NCBI GenBank assembly: GCA_030535975.1
Contig: JAUNQW010000002.1
Coordinates: 1-64,000 of the forward strand
Length of the DNA stretch: 64,000 nucleotides
Source of the DNA: Atopococcus tabaci
Lineage (GTDB): Bacteria > Bacillota > Bacilli > Lactobacillales > Carnobacteriaceae_A
Direction: 5' to 3'
Shown here: piece by piece, positions 26,502 to 36,806 of the stretch
How the letters are laid out: the number at the start of each line of letters is the position of its first letter
Position numbering within the stretch: position 1 is the first letter of the stretch
Notes under the pieces: generated by a model
Databases searched by the model: none
What the model was told of the DNA's origin: nothing
What the model saw: only the letters and a program-made list of their open reading frames with translations
Position numbers and translations under genes: made by a program

Positions 26502-29267
26502 TTAGTCATTAAAAAAATCATTTATCTTTGAAAAATCTTCATCCGCTATAAATTCAATCGGAGTTTCTGAAGGCACAGCCTTTTGAATCTCATCACTGTA
26601 TTTAGAATAAACAAAACGATCATCCAAAAGAATCATGATTCCTTTATCGTCAGGATGACGAATTAAGCGGCCGAAACCTTGTTTCAATTTTTCTTTTGCC
26701 CGAGGTAAAGAAACAGTATAAAAAGAATTGTCTTTTTGACTCGTAAAATACTGAGATCGGATCTGGTGCCAGATATCCTGTGGTGATTCAAAAGGTAAAC
26801 GGGTGACTACAAGAATAGATAAAGACTGTCCCGGCAAATCAATTCCCTCCCAAAAGCTGTGCGAACCCAGAAGAACAGACTGGTCAATCTTTCTAAATCG
26901 TCGAATTAAGCGATGACGCGTCCCATGAATCCCTTGAGCAAAGAGCGCCCGGCGATCAAATAAAGGGTCTGATTTAATGAGAGAGTAAACGTTCTCAAGG
27001 GTGGATATAGAATTAAAAAGAATGAGGATGGACTGGCTCGTTGACTCTACTATCATTTTGATATAATGAGCAAGCATTTCCTCGTAGTCTTTATTTGGGA
27101 CAGCATTGACGGGTAGAAGATCCTCAGGTATTAAAATTTTCGTTTGCTTTCGATAATTGAAGGGACTCGGCGCAATAATTTTTCTTAATGTGCTCTCTTG
27201 ATGATAAAGCTGATAATATTTTTCCAGACCCTCCAAAGCAGCACTGCAGTAGATTAATTTATCAAGCTTAAAAAGCTCGCGAATTCTCTTCTCGAATAAA
27301 TCATGTTGGTAAGTTACTATCGAAAATTGATCATTTAGTCGATGATTCGATGTAGAAATCCAGTGTTTTGAGCCTTTCTGATTCAGGATGAGCTGGTTTA
27401 AGTCTTGATAAGAATGATAATAATCTGTAAATCTTTGATAAGTCTCGTATAAATCATCGATAAAAAGCTGACTTTCATCATTTAATTCAGGATAGATAAG
27501 CAGTACTTCTTCTAACAGAAGCTGAAATAATTCAAACGTTTCAAGAAAAAGATGGCTAAATCCCTGCAAATATCTTTTTGTTCTCAAAGTCAATTGCTCC
27601 AGTTGAATCTCCTTTTGGAAGCTCCTACCCTGACTGATGTCCTCTATATTAAAATTAAAGGATTTTGTAAAAAAGTGTTGTATTTTTTCTGACTCTTCAA
27701 TTAGATATTCACTATTGCTCACTAATTGCTGATAGTAAACTTTGGTCCGCATATTGGCAGGTTCAAGCTGCTCTCTGATAAAAAAAGAGCCCTTTTCTAT
27801 AAAATTTTGATCGAGGAAATTTTGAAAGGCATAAAAAGAAAACTCACTTGTACTCACTTGCTGGAAGTAATCAAAGAGATGATGTGCTTCATCGCAAATA
27901 AAATAGCCCTCTTTAGGTAATATCGAATCCTCACTTAAGATATCATGAGCTAAAAAGGCATGATTGGTCACAATGACCCTCGCTTTAGATGCGGCTTGAC
28001 GAGATCTCAAAAAAAAGTCATGCTCTGCCCAGATGGTGCTGGATATCATCGAATGATGCTTAGTTGAACGGACTTTCTTCCAGAAGGGATGGGTATGATT
28101 TTCATTGATGATTTCGTCTAAATCCCCGGTGTTCGTTTCTGTCAACCAGACTAAAAGTTTTGAGAGGTTGACCGATTCTGTTTGATCCCTTTCCCCCTGC
28201 CTCAATAAGTGAACAACTACTTCTAGGTCTACATAATGAGATTGTCCTTTGAGGATAGCTATAGAGAAATCAAAGGGGAGAATCTTCTTTAAGGTCTGAA
28301 TATCCTCCTCCACTAACTGATGCTGAAGCGGGATACTATAAGTCGAAAGGATGACAGGATGTTGCTCACTGGCTTCATAAAGAGCAGGGAGTAAATAAGC
28401 CAGGGTTTTCCCCGATCCAGAGGGAGCCTCCATAGCTAAATGTTCCTCTTTGCTACTTATGAGATAGTCATGAATCACATCCATCATTTCAAGTTGATGG
28501 GGGCGGACTTCATAATAGTTTTCAAACAGAGCTTTTTTATCTGATAACTCTTGCGGATATTGCTTATCTACTCGATAATTAGATGATTCTATTATTTTAG
28601 ATTCTTTTAATGCTATCCCTTCAAAATAAAAATGATTTTTGTTTTCAGCTCGATTTTGTTTAGTTAAAATGAAATCAAAAAAATTGTCTGTTTGAAAAGG
28701 GTAATTTTGAGCAAGCTGATACAAAGTAGATAAGGTTAATTGAGGTAAGGTCTCGGCTTTATTTATTAACTTCAATAACAGATAAGCAGTTGCCTGGGCA
28801 TCTTCTCCGGCATCATGCGCCTTAGTTAAACCTAAATCCATGGACTCATTTAATGCCTGTAAGCTGTATGCAGACTCCTGCGGTAAAAGAATACGACTGA
28901 GGATGACTGTATCTATCGCTGATACTTGCAGTTTTTCATAGCCTGCCTGTTCCAATTCAAAATTCAAAAAATTAAAATCAAAGTCAACATTATGAGCCAC
29001 AAATACACAGGAGTCTAAAAGCTGGGCAATCAAAGGAGCAACTTCTGAAAAATAAGGAGACTTCTCCACCATTTCATTAGTTACACCTGTCAATTGTTCA
29101 ATTTCCGGAGCAATTCGGCGTTCTGGATTAATTTTAAATTCGATTGTTTCAGTCACTTTATTATTTTGAATAAAACTGCATCCAAACTGAATAATGCGAT
29201 CTCCCTGCTTATAACTTGAACCCGTCGTTTCTAGGTCGACGACGGCAAATCTGACTGACTGCTTCAC
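26502..29267 (-). CDS. dinG: DinG-type helicase fused to a DEDDh 3'-5' exonuclease
   Basis: 921 residues. The exonuclease domain (about 1-170) has FAVVDLETTGSS, FVAHNVDFDFNFL and AHDAGEDAQATAYLL. The superfamily 2 helicase follows, with Walker A EAPSGSGKTLAYLLPAL, the box FICDEAHHLFDYF and the C-terminal LLGSHSFWEGIDLPG and QGFGRLIRHPDD. The four Cys of an iron-sulphur cluster seen in E. coli DinG are not apparent, as is common in Firmicutes, where the protein may act mainly as a nuclease. The start is GTG with AAGGAG six bases upstream. Confidence 0.95.
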   Translation of the reverse strand: MKQSVRFAVVDLETTGSSYKQGDRIIQFGCSFIQNNKVTETIEFKINPERRIAPEIEQLTGVTNEMVEKSPYFSEVAPLIAQLLDSCVFVAHNVDFDFNFLNFELEQAGYEKLQVSAIDTVILSRILLPQESAYSLQALNESMDLGLTKAHDAGEDAQATAYLLLKLINKAETLPQLTLSTLYQLAQNYPFQTDNFFDFILTKQNRAENKNHFYFEGIALKESKIIESSNYRVDKQYPQELSDKKALFENYYEVRPHQLEMMDVIHDYLISSKEEHLAMEAPSGSGKTLAYLLPALYEASEQHPVILSTYSIPLQHQLVEEDIQTLKKILPFDFSIAILKGQSHYVDLEVVVHLLRQGERDQTESVNLSKLLVWLTETNTGDLDEIINENHTHPFWKKVRSTKHHSMISSTIWAEHDFFLRSRQAASKARVIVTNHAFLAHDILSEDSILPKEGYFICDEAHHLFDYFQQVSTSEFSFYAFQNFLDQNFIEKGSFFIREQLEPANMRTKVYYQQLVSNSEYLIEESEKIQHFFTKSFNFNIEDISQGRSFQKEIQLEQLTLRTKRYLQGFSHLFLETFELFQLLLEEVLLIYPELNDESQLFIDDLYETYQRFTDYYHSYQDLNQLILNQKGSKHWISTSNHRLNDQFSIVTYQHDLFEKRIRELFKLDKLIYCSAALEGLEKYYQLYHQESTLRKIIAPSPFNYRKQTKILIPEDLLPVNAVPNKDYEEMLAHYIKMIVESTSQSILILFNSISTLENVYSLIKSDPLFDRRALFAQGIHGTRHRLIRRFRKIDQSVLLGSHSFWEGIDLPGQSLSILVVTRLPFESPQDIWHQIRSQYFTSQKDNSFYTVSLPRAKEKLKQGFGRLIRHPDDKGIMILLDDRFVYSKYSDEIQKAVPSETPIEFIADEDFSKINDFFND

Positions 29268-29283
29268 GTTAAACTCCTTTTTA

Positions 29284-30510
29284 CTATTTGTCTATTTGAT
29301 CGATATAATGACAGCTGTATTCCTTTAAAACATCAAAGTTATTTTCTAATTCTGAAAGAAGTATTTTTTCTTCAATGTCTTCTAAAAGTTCGCCTATCCA
29401 TCTGCCGGGCTGCCGCTTGCTCATTTTAATTAAATCATGACCGTTGATTAAAATATCATCTTTACTTTTGATAGGCAGATTTGAATACAATTGTCTGGCA
29501 AGCTTCAAGTCATAACTAACTTGAAGTCCTGAAACGAGGTATTCTGTATCTATAACAGCCTGCTGACCCGACCGATAGAGATTCCACGCTTTCCATTCAT
29601 TCTGGTCTATTCTATCATATAAGGCCTGTAATGTTTTTTTACTTTGTCTGCTTATTTCATTAGATGATTTCCATTTTTTCATGAGCTGAACCAGCTCAGC
29701 ACCGGTCAATTCCAGATAGTAACCCAGTAAAGTCCACGCTTGAACTTCACTTTTGATGGGTAAAGGAAAGCCTGCTAATTTTCTTAGTTTATCCTCGCTC
29801 TGAGCGAGCCCGGGACAATAGCGGTAAAGTTCAGCCTCTATAAAGTTTGAAAGAGCTTTAGACATAGCAGACCCCAGCATCATTTTGATAAATTCAATGT
29901 GAATACGTTCGACAGCTATTTTAGATAATAAAGAAGCACTTTCCACGACTGCTTGGAAAGTCTGCTCTTCTATATCAAAGTTTAGCTGACTTTGAAAACG
30001 GATAGCCCTCATAATTCTTAAAGCATCTTCATGGAAACGTTCATAAGGGTCACCGACTGCTCGAATAATCTTTTTCTCGAGGTCCTGTAATCCTTGAAAA
30101 AAGTCTTTGATGATTCCTTTTTGATCCATAGCAAAAGCATTAATAGTAAAGTCGCGTCTTTTCAAATCTTCTTCTAATGAACGAACAAAAGTCACTTGAT
30201 CAGGTCTTCTATAATCTTGATAACCCGATTCTGTTCTAAAAGTGGTTACTTCGTAGGGTTCATTTTGAAAAAGAACAACAACTGTGCCATGTTGAATACC
30301 CACATCAATCGTTTTTTTGAAAATACTTTTGACTTCCTCCGGGAAGGCGCTGGTAGCTATATCTATGTCATTGATTGGCTTATGCAGCAAAGCATCTCTG
30401 ACACTTCCGCCAACAAAATATGCCTCAAAACCATTTTTCTCAAAGATATCTAAAACAGGCAGAGCATCTTGGAAATTTTTATCTAGTTTAATTCTAACTT
30501 CTTCATTCAA
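29284..30510 (-). CDS. cca: CCA tRNA nucleotidyltransferase
   Basis: Adds or repairs the 3' CCA of tRNAs. 408 residues, class II. The catalytic block FVGGSVRDALLHKPINDIDIAT holds the metal-binding Asp pair. RRDFTINAFAMD, the nucleotide-recognition region EDALRIMRAIRFQSQL and the C-terminal helical tail follow. The start is TTG with AGGG six bases upstream. It lies 26 bases after the mazG-like gene. Confidence 0.95.
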   Translation of the reverse strand: MNEEVRIKLDKNFQDALPVLDIFEKNGFEAYFVGGSVRDALLHKPINDIDIATSAFPEEVKSIFKKTIDVGIQHGTVVVLFQNEPYEVTTFRTESGYQDYRRPDQVTFVRSLEEDLKRRDFTINAFAMDQKGIIKDFFQGLQDLEKKIIRAVGDPYERFHEDALRIMRAIRFQSQLNFDIEEQTFQAVVESASLLSKIAVERIHIEFIKMMLGSAMSKALSNFIEAELYRYCPGLAQSEDKLRKLAGFPLPIKSEVQAWTLLGYYLELTGAELVQLMKKWKSSNEISRQSKKTLQALYDRIDQNEWKAWNLYRSGQQAVIDTEYLVSGLQVSYDLKLARQLYSNLPIKSKDDILINGHDLIKMSKRQPGRWIGELLEDIEEKILLSELENNFDVLKEYSCHYIDQIDK

Positions 30511-30536
30511 TATTATCCCTACTATTTTTACTATTT

Positions 30537-30866
30537 TTAATCTTCATCTATTCTTTCAAAGCGATTTTTATCTCTGCTGTTAAACTTTTTCATGACCCTA
30601 TCAAAAGCTTCTTCTAAATCAATATCTAAGGAATTGGCCATCGTAATTAAAACATATAAAACATCGCCCATCTCTTCAGTTAAAGATTTTTCATCCTCTG
30701 TTTCTTTTTTTTGCTTTTCTCCATAATAATGGTTAATTTCTCTTGCTAACTCTCCTGTTTCTTCAGTCATACGAGCCATTAAAGCTAAGGGACTGAAATA
30801 ACCGACTTTAAATTGAGAAATAAAATCATCTACTTCTTTTTGCATTTCATCCATTGTTTTTGACAT
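30537..30866 (-). CDS. MazG-like nucleotide pyrophosphohydrolase (YpjD type)
   Basis: All-alpha NTP pyrophosphohydrolase of 109 residues from the ATG at 30866, which has AGGTG six bases upstream; a GTG three codons earlier is less likely. The metal-binding pattern ARMTEETGELAREIN and EEMGDVLYVLITMANSLDIDLEEAF is complete. The family removes non-canonical nucleotides; the substrate is not known here. It is grouped with cca as in Bacillus. Confidence 0.88.
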   Translation of the reverse strand: MSKTMDEMQKEVDDFISQFKVGYFSPLALMARMTEETGELAREINHYYGEKQKKETEDEKSLTEEMGDVLYVLITMANSLDIDLEEAFDRVMKKFNSRDKNRFERIDED

Positions 30867-30881
30867 TATGTACACCTGCTT

Positions 30882-31433
30882 TTATTTCATTGTTTTATCT
30901 AACTGATTCAGTTGAGAGGAGTATTCATTAAAATCTTCTTCATTTCCCGCTACTAAAGCGTCATCAATCTTATCCAATAATTGATTCCTATAGACACCAT
31001 AAGATAAGTCATCAAGAGCTTCATTTACTCTTTCCTCTGTTTTTTCAGATACAGCATCATTCCAAGTATAATAAGGATTATCTTCTAAAACTGTTAAATA
31101 AAGCTCACTTTGCCAAGCATTGGGGAAGGCAATCTCAATATACCAATCATAGTGCCAATTTAAGCGGATATCATGGAAGGCTTGTTCTGGGTTATTAAAA
31201 ATTTTACCATCCTTAAAAAACTGAAAATCAGGATAATCGATACCTTTAGCTGTCATGATAACACCTCTTGGAGATTTATCCGCATTTTCTACAAAGTGAA
31301 TTTTATTTAAAATGATTTCATGGTTTTTTAAATAATTGAGGATCCAATTAGCAGCTCTATGTTTTAAGCTGTGATTACTTAAAAACCAGGCTATAAAATC
31401 TTTTTTACTTTGAATTGATACTTCTTTTTTCAT
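30882..31433 (-). CDS. ypiB: YpiB family protein (UPF0302)
   Basis: 183 residues. The first 110 match UPF0302, with KKDFIAWFLSNHSLKHRAANWILNYL cut into recognisable pieces and FHDIRLNWHYDWYIEI. The C-terminus NQLLDKIDDALVAGNEEDFNEYSSQL looks like an IDEAL domain, a short helix-turn segment. The function is not established. It follows ypiA, as in Bacillus. Confidence 0.88.
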   Translation of the reverse strand: MKKEVSIQSKKDFIAWFLSNHSLKHRAANWILNYLKNHEIILNKIHFVENADKSPRGVIMTAKGIDYPDFQFFKDGKIFNNPEQAFHDIRLNWHYDWYIEIAFPNAWQSELYLTVLEDNPYYTWNDAVSEKTEERVNEALDDLSYGVYRNQLLDKIDDALVAGNEEDFNEYSSQLNQLDKTMK

Positions 31434-31452
31434 ACAGATTCTCCTTTATCTC

Positions 31453-32712
31453 TTAGTCTGATAATCGTTCTTTAAATAAGTGAAGGTCCGAATCGTCAGG
31501 GTACATCTTCAGCATATGAGATAAAATGCTTTGAATCAAATCCCATTGTCCTTCATCACGCAGAAAATTTAAGTAATCTTTATTAAATTCAAGAGACTCC
31601 TTCAAAGCAGGGTAAACCTCTTCATAGGCTTCCCTCGCCTTATCGTAGTCTTCTAACTCTTCATAAGCTCGAGCTTCCGCCCAGGTCATCAGAGGATCAA
31701 TGACTTGTAAAGAGGCCGCTTCTTCTATTAGATGGATTACTTGGTCAAAGTTCTGCTGGTCCATCAATAAATCAATATATTGAATCCTCAAGCTTACATG
31801 AAGAGGCTCCAGTTCTAGAGCTCTCTCAAAATAGTCATTGGCTTGATCACTTTCTCCCAATTGCAAGTAGATTAAGGCAGCTAAAGAAAATAGTTCTGCA
31901 TTAACTTGATCGTAGTGAAGCCCTTGGTCTATCATCTCTTTAGCTTCTTCTAAATCTTTCCAAGTTAAATAAATATTAGCTAAATAAGGATAAACAGATG
32001 AATAACTCGGATCTTTCTCTTTAACTTTATTAAAGTGCTTAAGAGCAGACTCCAAGTCTTCATTTTGAAAATAAGTGATTGCTAATTGAAAATGAATATC
32101 TAAATGATCTTCTACTTCTAAACTCATTTGATAGAGAGAAATCGCGGGTTCAAATTCTCCTATACTACTTTGAGCCATGGCAAGTCGAAAATAAATATTG
32201 GTTCCTGAAAAGAGCTCTATATCTTTTTCCAGGAGCTTATCGTAGTAGTGAATCGACTCTAAAAATCGGCCTTGAGAAAAATAAAATTCAGCCAGGGCAA
32301 ATTCAAGAACAGGGTGTGCTCCCAGCAGATCAAAAGCTTCAAGTAATTTATTTTCAGCCACTTCGACTAATTGATTGGCTTGATAAATATCAGCTTGTAA
32401 GAGTAAGGACTGGGGATAAGCTTCGCTTTCTGAATCAATTTCTAATAAATAATCAAAAGCTAAATCCTCTTCATTATTCTCAAAGTGAATTTCAGCTAAC
32501 ACAAGTTTTAATTCGTCATTTTCTCCATAGACATTCAGCAGATATTCTGCCAAGTCTTTTAAATAATTAGTGAAACCAAGTTCATATAGAGCATCTGCCA
32601 GATAATAAAGATCTTCTAAAGAATCTTCTTGTAATGCTAAATCGAAATATGCATCAGCAGCTTCTAAATCATGAGCATGGATTGATTCGATCATTTCTTC
32701 CGATAAGGACAT
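31453..32712 (-). CDS. ypiA: Tetratricopeptide repeat protein (YpiA-like)
   Basis: 419 residues almost wholly built of TPR-like helical hairpins, about ten units. Clear ones are IYFRLAMAQSSIGEFEPAISLYQMS and AELFSLAALIYLQLGESDQANDYFERALELEP in shortened form. It is very acidic and has no signal peptide or membrane segment. It probably acts as a protein-binding scaffold. Position before ypiB agrees with YpiA; no activity is known. Confidence 0.85.
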   Translation of the reverse strand: MSLSEEMIESIHAHDLEAADAYFDLALQEDSLEDLYYLADALYELGFTNYLKDLAEYLLNVYGENDELKLVLAEIHFENNEEDLAFDYLLEIDSESEAYPQSLLLQADIYQANQLVEVAENKLLEAFDLLGAHPVLEFALAEFYFSQGRFLESIHYYDKLLEKDIELFSGTNIYFRLAMAQSSIGEFEPAISLYQMSLEVEDHLDIHFQLAITYFQNEDLESALKHFNKVKEKDPSYSSVYPYLANIYLTWKDLEEAKEMIDQGLHYDQVNAELFSLAALIYLQLGESDQANDYFERALELEPLHVSLRIQYIDLLMDQQNFDQVIHLIEEAASLQVIDPLMTWAEARAYEELEDYDKAREAYEEVYPALKESLEFNKDYLNFLRDEGQWDLIQSILSHMLKMYPDDSDLHLFKERLSD

Positions 32713-32784
32713 TCATCATCCCTCCATCTAACTATATTTTATCATAACTTAGAGACTAATAAATTATTCGAACCATAAAAGAGA

Positions 32785-32812
32785 ATAAAAAAGAGTCGCT
32801 GTAAGCGACCCC
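32785..32812 (-). terminator. Terminator of the HU gene
   Basis: Stem GTCGCT (32795-32800), loop GTA, AGCGAC (32804-32809). On the minus strand it continues TCTTTTTTATT. Confidence 0.8.
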
Positions 32813-32824
32813 TGTGAAAACTTT

Positions 32825-33103
32825 TTAGTTTTTAACTGCGTCTTTTAACCCTTTACCTGGTTTGAAAGCTGGAACTTTAGTTGCTGGAATTTGAATTTCT
32901 TCACCAGTTTGTGGATTACGTCCTTTACGAGCAGCGCGATCACGTACTTCAAAAGTACCAAAACCAATAATTTGAACCTTCTCACCATTCGCTAAATTTT
33001 CTTGAATAGCTTCGAAAACCGCTTCAACTACAGGTGTTGCGTCTTTCTTAGTAGTGTTAGTAGCATCTGCTACCTGGCTGATTAAATCTGCTTTATTTGC
33101 CAT
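32825..33103 (-). CDS. hup: DNA-binding protein HU
   Basis: 92-residue nucleoid protein of the HU/IHF family. [20 protein letters not shown] forms the helical dimer base, and [21 protein letters not shown] the DNA-binding beta arm with its Pro tip. It bends and packages DNA as a dimer. It has its own strong promoter and terminator, so it is a single-gene transcript. Confidence 0.97.
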   Translation of the reverse strand: MANKADLISQVADATNTTKKDATPVVEAVFEAIQENLANGEKVQIIGFGTFEVRDRAARKGRNPQTGEEIQIPATKVPAFKPGKGLKDAVKN

Positions 33104-33186
33104 ATGTTGGTCACCTCCTAGAGAACATCATTTAATATTCAAATTTTATTTGAATAAGAATAAAATATAATTTCATTCCTTCATAA

Positions 33187-33215
33187 AAGATACCATATAA
33201 ACGTTGTTATATCAA
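33187..33215 (-). promoter_or_regulatory. Promoter of the HU gene
   Basis: On the minus strand, -35 TTGATA (33210-33215), a 17-base spacer ending in TGG, and -10 TATCTT (33187-33192), giving an extended -10. The transcript has an untranslated leader of about 75 bases that contains an ATTCAAAT / ATTTGAAT hairpin before the AGGAGG site. Confidence 0.72.
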
Positions 33216-33254
33216 CAAATTTATAGAATAACATCTATTTTTTTTGAGTATGTT

Positions 33255-34574
33255 TTATTTATTTTTATTTCTAAAAATTAAATGTAAACTTGTACCTGTA
33301 AAATCAAAAGATTCTCTGAATTTATTGACTAAGTACCTTTTATAAGAAAAATGGACCAGTTCTTCATCGTTTACAAAGATTAAAAAGGTGGGCGGACCTA
33401 CAGAAACTTGTGTTCCATAATTAATGCGTAGTTTTTTACCCTTATCAGCAGGCGGCGGATTGATTACAATCGCTTCTTGAATCACTTGATTTAATACTGA
33501 AGAGGATATTTCTCTACGGTTATTATCATGAACATACTCTACCATCGGCAGAATATCTTTTAACCCTTTTTTTGTCTTAGCAGATGTAAAGAGAATAGGA
33601 ACATAAGCTAAGAAAGTAAAGTTTTGTCTTACATCACTTTCAAATTTCATACGTGCTTTATGATCTTTAGAGGTCTGAGTATCCCATTTGTTAACGATAA
33701 ACACAATCCCTTTTCCTGCTTCATGAGCAAGCCCAGCTACTCTTTTATCTTGTTCAATGATACCTTCTTCAGCATCGATAACAATTAGAATAACGTCTGA
33801 ACGATCAATCGCTCTCAAGGCTCTCAAAACACTGTACTTTTCAGTACTTTCATAAATTTTACCTTTTTTACGAATTCCAGCCGTGTCTATAATCGTATAT
33901 TCCAAACCGGATTCTTCATCAACAAAATCAGTATCAATAGCATCTCTAGTGGTTCCGGGTATATTGGAAACGATAACTCGCTCTTCTCCTAGAACCGCAT
34001 TAACCAAAGATGATTTCCCTACATTGGGCCGGCCAATTAAAGAAAAAGAAATTTTGTTTTCATCTGCGGCTTCTTCATAAGCAGGGAAATTTGCGACAAC
34101 GGCGTCTAAGACGTCTCCTATCCCTTTACCATGTTCACCAGATACTGCTAAGGGCTCACCTAAACCAAGAGAATAAAATTCAAATATTTCAGATTTTCGA
34201 GCTTGTGAATCCACCTTGTTGACTGCCAGTACGATAGGTTTCTTAGACTGAAAAAGAATTCTCGCAATCTGCTCATCTAAACTTGTGACCCCTGTTGTTA
34301 CATCCCCAACAAAAACAATAACATCTGCTTCATCAATTGCGATTTGAGCCTGTGCATATATTTGTTCTTCAATCGGCTCATCTTCCAAAGTTAAACCACC
34401 CGTATCAATGATATTAAACTCCCGGGAAAGCCAGTCTGCCTGGGCGTACAAACGATCTCTCGTCACTCCCGGCATATCATCCACAATAGCAAGTCTTTCT
34501 TCAGCAATTCGATTAAATAAGGTTGATTTTCCAACATTCGGGTGGCCAACCAAAGCCATAACAGGTAATGTCAT
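33255..34574 (-). CDS. der: Der (EngA), double-domain GTPase for ribosome assembly
   Basis: 439 residues. Two GTPase domains in tandem: G1 [13 protein letters not shown] with DTGG at about 55, and G1 [14 protein letters not shown] with DTAGIRKKG. The matching NKVD and NKWD motifs follow each. A C-terminal KH-like domain (about 350-439) carries [22 protein letters not shown]. It acts in 50S subunit maturation. It lies between rpsA and hup, as in Bacillus. Confidence 0.97.
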   Translation of the reverse strand: MTLPVMALVGHPNVGKSTLFNRIAEERLAIVDDMPGVTRDRLYAQADWLSREFNIIDTGGLTLEDEPIEEQIYAQAQIAIDEADVIVFVGDVTTGVTSLDEQIARILFQSKKPIVLAVNKVDSQARKSEIFEFYSLGLGEPLAVSGEHGKGIGDVLDAVVANFPAYEEAADENKISFSLIGRPNVGKSSLVNAVLGEERVIVSNIPGTTRDAIDTDFVDEESGLEYTIIDTAGIRKKGKIYESTEKYSVLRALRAIDRSDVILIVIDAEEGIIEQDKRVAGLAHEAGKGIVFIVNKWDTQTSKDHKARMKFESDVRQNFTFLAYVPILFTSAKTKKGLKDILPMVEYVHDNNRREISSSVLNQVIQEAIVINPPPADKGKKLRINYGTQVSVGPPTFLIFVNDEELVHFSYKRYLVNKFRESFDFTGTSLHLIFRNKNK

Positions 34575-34603
34575 ATCATCACCTCCATATTATTTTCTAT
34601 GAC

Positions 34604-34641
34604 ATAAAAATACGGCTTGAGAGTTTTCTCGCAAGCCGTAT
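34604..34641 (-). terminator. Terminator of rpsA
   Basis: Perfect stem ATACGGCTTG (34610-34619) / CAAGCCGTAT (34632-34641). The minus strand continues TTTTTATG. It separates rpsA from der. Confidence 0.85.
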
Positions 34642-34660
34642 ACTATTGGATTCTAAAGAA

Positions 34661-36001
34661 TTATTCAGAGTCGTCTAAGTTTAATCCTGATAATTGGTCC
34701 CCTAAAATATCACCGATATTGAAGCTTGATTCAATTTCAGTCTCTTGAGTTTGGCGATTTTGTGATCTTGATCTGTTTCCGCCGCCGCGCTGATTGTTTT
34801 TAGGTTTATTATTATTTTGGTTTGCTTTATCTTCTGGTGTAGGCTCTTCTAAAGCTTTCAAACTTAACGATAGACGTTCTTCAGCTTCTGATACTTCAAG
34901 TACTTTCACTTGAATTTCCTGGCCTGCTTCTAATACTTCATGAGGCGTATTGATGTGACGGTGAGCAATTTGAGAAATGTGAAGTAAACCTTCAACTCCA
35001 GGTAAGACTTCAACGAATGCTCCAAAGTCAACTAAACGTTTAACTTTTCCATCAACAACATCGTCTTTAGTAATTTTCTCTTCAATACCGTCCCATGGTC
35101 CAGCTAGAACTTCTTTACGAGATAATGAAATACGTTCTTTTTCAGGATCTACTGAAAGAACTTTAACTTCAATTTCTTCTCCAGCAGTTAAGTAGTCAGA
35201 TGGGTTGTCCACATGCTCATGAGCAATTTCAGAAATATGAACCAGTCCGTCTACTCCGCCTAAGTCAATGAAAGCACCAAAGTCAACAATACGTGCTACT
35301 TTTCCAGTAACAACTTGTCCTTCTTCTAAGTTTTCAAGGGTTTCAGCTTTTTGATTTTCTAATTCTTTTTCTTGGATGGCTTTATGAGATAAGATTAAGC
35401 GATTTTCACTTGGTTCGATTTCTGTGATAACTAATTCTAATGTTTGGCCAACATACGCAGAGAAATCTTCGATGTAATTTACGTCAACAAGTGATGCTGG
35501 GATAAATCCGCGAACGCCACAATCAACTACTAAACCACCCTTAACCACTCGAGTCACAGGTGCTTCGATTGTTTCTCCGTTGTTGAATTTCTCTTCTAGT
35601 TCTTTCCAAACTTTTTGTGCATCTACTCGTTTTTTGGATAATTGATAGCTGCCTTGTTCTTTATCTTGAACCTCTTTGATTACAACAACTTCAATTTCAT
35701 CCCCAACTTTAACAATTTCATTGACATCTTCAAATGGTTGAGATGATAATTCACGTGGGTGGATGACGCCTTCTTCACCACTTTGTAAGCCGACGATCAC
35801 CTGACCATCATCGTCAATTGTTAAAACCTCAGCAATTACAGTGTCTCCAACATTAACTTCATCTACGAAGTCCATTGCTTCGGACATTGAAGGTGTTTCA
35901 TCAGTATTCTCGATAACAGAATCAGTTTCTTCTCTATCAAGTGTTTCTCTTGGTTCTACTTCTTCGTTTACATTCAAATCTTTTTCATTGTTCTCTGACA
36001 T
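34661..36001 (-). CDS. rpsA: Ribosomal protein S1 homologue with four S1 domains
   Basis: 446 residues from the ATG at 36001, which has GGAGG seven bases upstream. An acidic N-terminus is followed by four S1 OB-fold repeats at about 50-122, 140-207, 227-295 and 314-382. The last two are the most typical (GAFIDLGGVDGLVHISEIA, GAFVEVLPGVEGLLHISQIA). A low-complexity Asn/Arg linker and a short acidic tail end the protein. Firmicutes S1 homologues bind RNA and vary in importance to translation. A TATAAT on the minus strand at 36042-36047 may be the -10. Confidence 0.94.
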   Translation of the reverse strand: MSENNEKDLNVNEEVEPRETLDREETDSVIENTDETPSMSEAMDFVDEVNVGDTVIAEVLTIDDDGQVIVGLQSGEEGVIHPRELSSQPFEDVNEIVKVGDEIEVVVIKEVQDKEQGSYQLSKKRVDAQKVWKELEEKFNNGETIEAPVTRVVKGGLVVDCGVRGFIPASLVDVNYIEDFSAYVGQTLELVITEIEPSENRLILSHKAIQEKELENQKAETLENLEEGQVVTGKVARIVDFGAFIDLGGVDGLVHISEIAHEHVDNPSDYLTAGEEIEVKVLSVDPEKERISLSRKEVLAGPWDGIEEKITKDDVVDGKVKRLVDFGAFVEVLPGVEGLLHISQIAHRHINTPHEVLEAGQEIQVKVLEVSEAEERLSLSLKALEEPTPEDKANQNNNKPKNNQRGGGNRSRSQNRQTQETEIESSFNIGDILGDQLSGLNLDDSE

Positions 36002-36106
36002 TATGTGTCCTCCTAAAGTGTACATTTGATATACATATTTTATTATACTTGAAATATTGAATTAAATCCACCCAATACTTCAAAAATAATAAAAATAGTT
36101 TAAGTC

Positions 36107-36781
36107 TTAGCTTTCTTCACTTAAATATTCTTTAATTTTTAATATGACCTGATGAATATCCATTTCTGTCGTGTCTATTATGATTGCATCTTCAGCTGCT
36201 TTCAAAGGAGCAACTTCTCTGTTTTTATCCTTAAAGTCTCTTTCTTCCAATTCCTTTTTGATTTCTTCAAAAGAACTTTCTATTCCTCTTTCAAGATTTT
36301 CTTTATGACGTCTATGTGCTCTTTCTTCTACGTTAGCATCTAAAAAAAACTTAAAATCGGCCTGAGGCAGGACAACTGTACCAATATCCCGCCCATCCAT
36401 AATAACGTTGTTATTTTCAGCAAGCAGGCGTTGTCTATTGACTAATTCCTTTCGAATGCTGGAATGAGCAGCGACTTCTGAAGCATGATTGGTAACTTCT
36501 CGCGTGCGGATATCTTTTGTTACATCTCTTTGATTGATATAAACATGCTGACGACCTTCATGGTGCTCAAATGAAACATTAAGTTTTGATAATAAATCAA
36601 AAAGTTCTTTTTCATCATCAAAAGGAACCTGATTTTCGATGGCAGCCAGAGTAAGACCCCTGTACATGGCCCCTGTATCTATATGAATATAATTCAAGTC
36701 TCTGGCTAGACATCGGGAAACAGTACTTTTACCAGATGATGCAGGTCCATCAATAGCTACAGTCACAATTTTTTTCATCAT
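36107..36781 (-). CDS. cmk: Cytidylate kinase
   Basis: Phosphorylates CMP and dCMP. 224 residues with P-loop AIDGPASSGKSTVSR, IDTGAMYRG, the substrate-binding DGRDIGTVVLPQADFKFFLDA, and LEERDFKDKNREVAPLKAA.D. It begins ATG-ATG and either could start. It precedes rpsA, the conserved cmk-rpsA pair. Confidence 0.96.
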   Translation of the reverse strand: MMKKIVTVAIDGPASSGKSTVSRCLARDLNYIHIDTGAMYRGLTLAAIENQVPFDDEKELFDLLSKLNVSFEHHEGRQHVYINQRDVTKDIRTREVTNHASEVAAHSSIRKELVNRQRLLAENNNVIMDGRDIGTVVLPQADFKFFLDANVEERAHRRHKENLERGIESSFEEIKKELEERDFKDKNREVAPLKAAEDAIIIDTTEMDIHQVILKIKEYLSEES

Positions 36782-36806
36782 TTACCAACTTTCAATAGAA
36801 CTCATT

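Noticed and set aside
26502-29267. Missing iron-sulphur Cys in DinG as a sign of damage
   Set aside because: Firmicutes DinG proteins with the N-terminal exonuclease commonly lack these Cys, so this is a normal variant.
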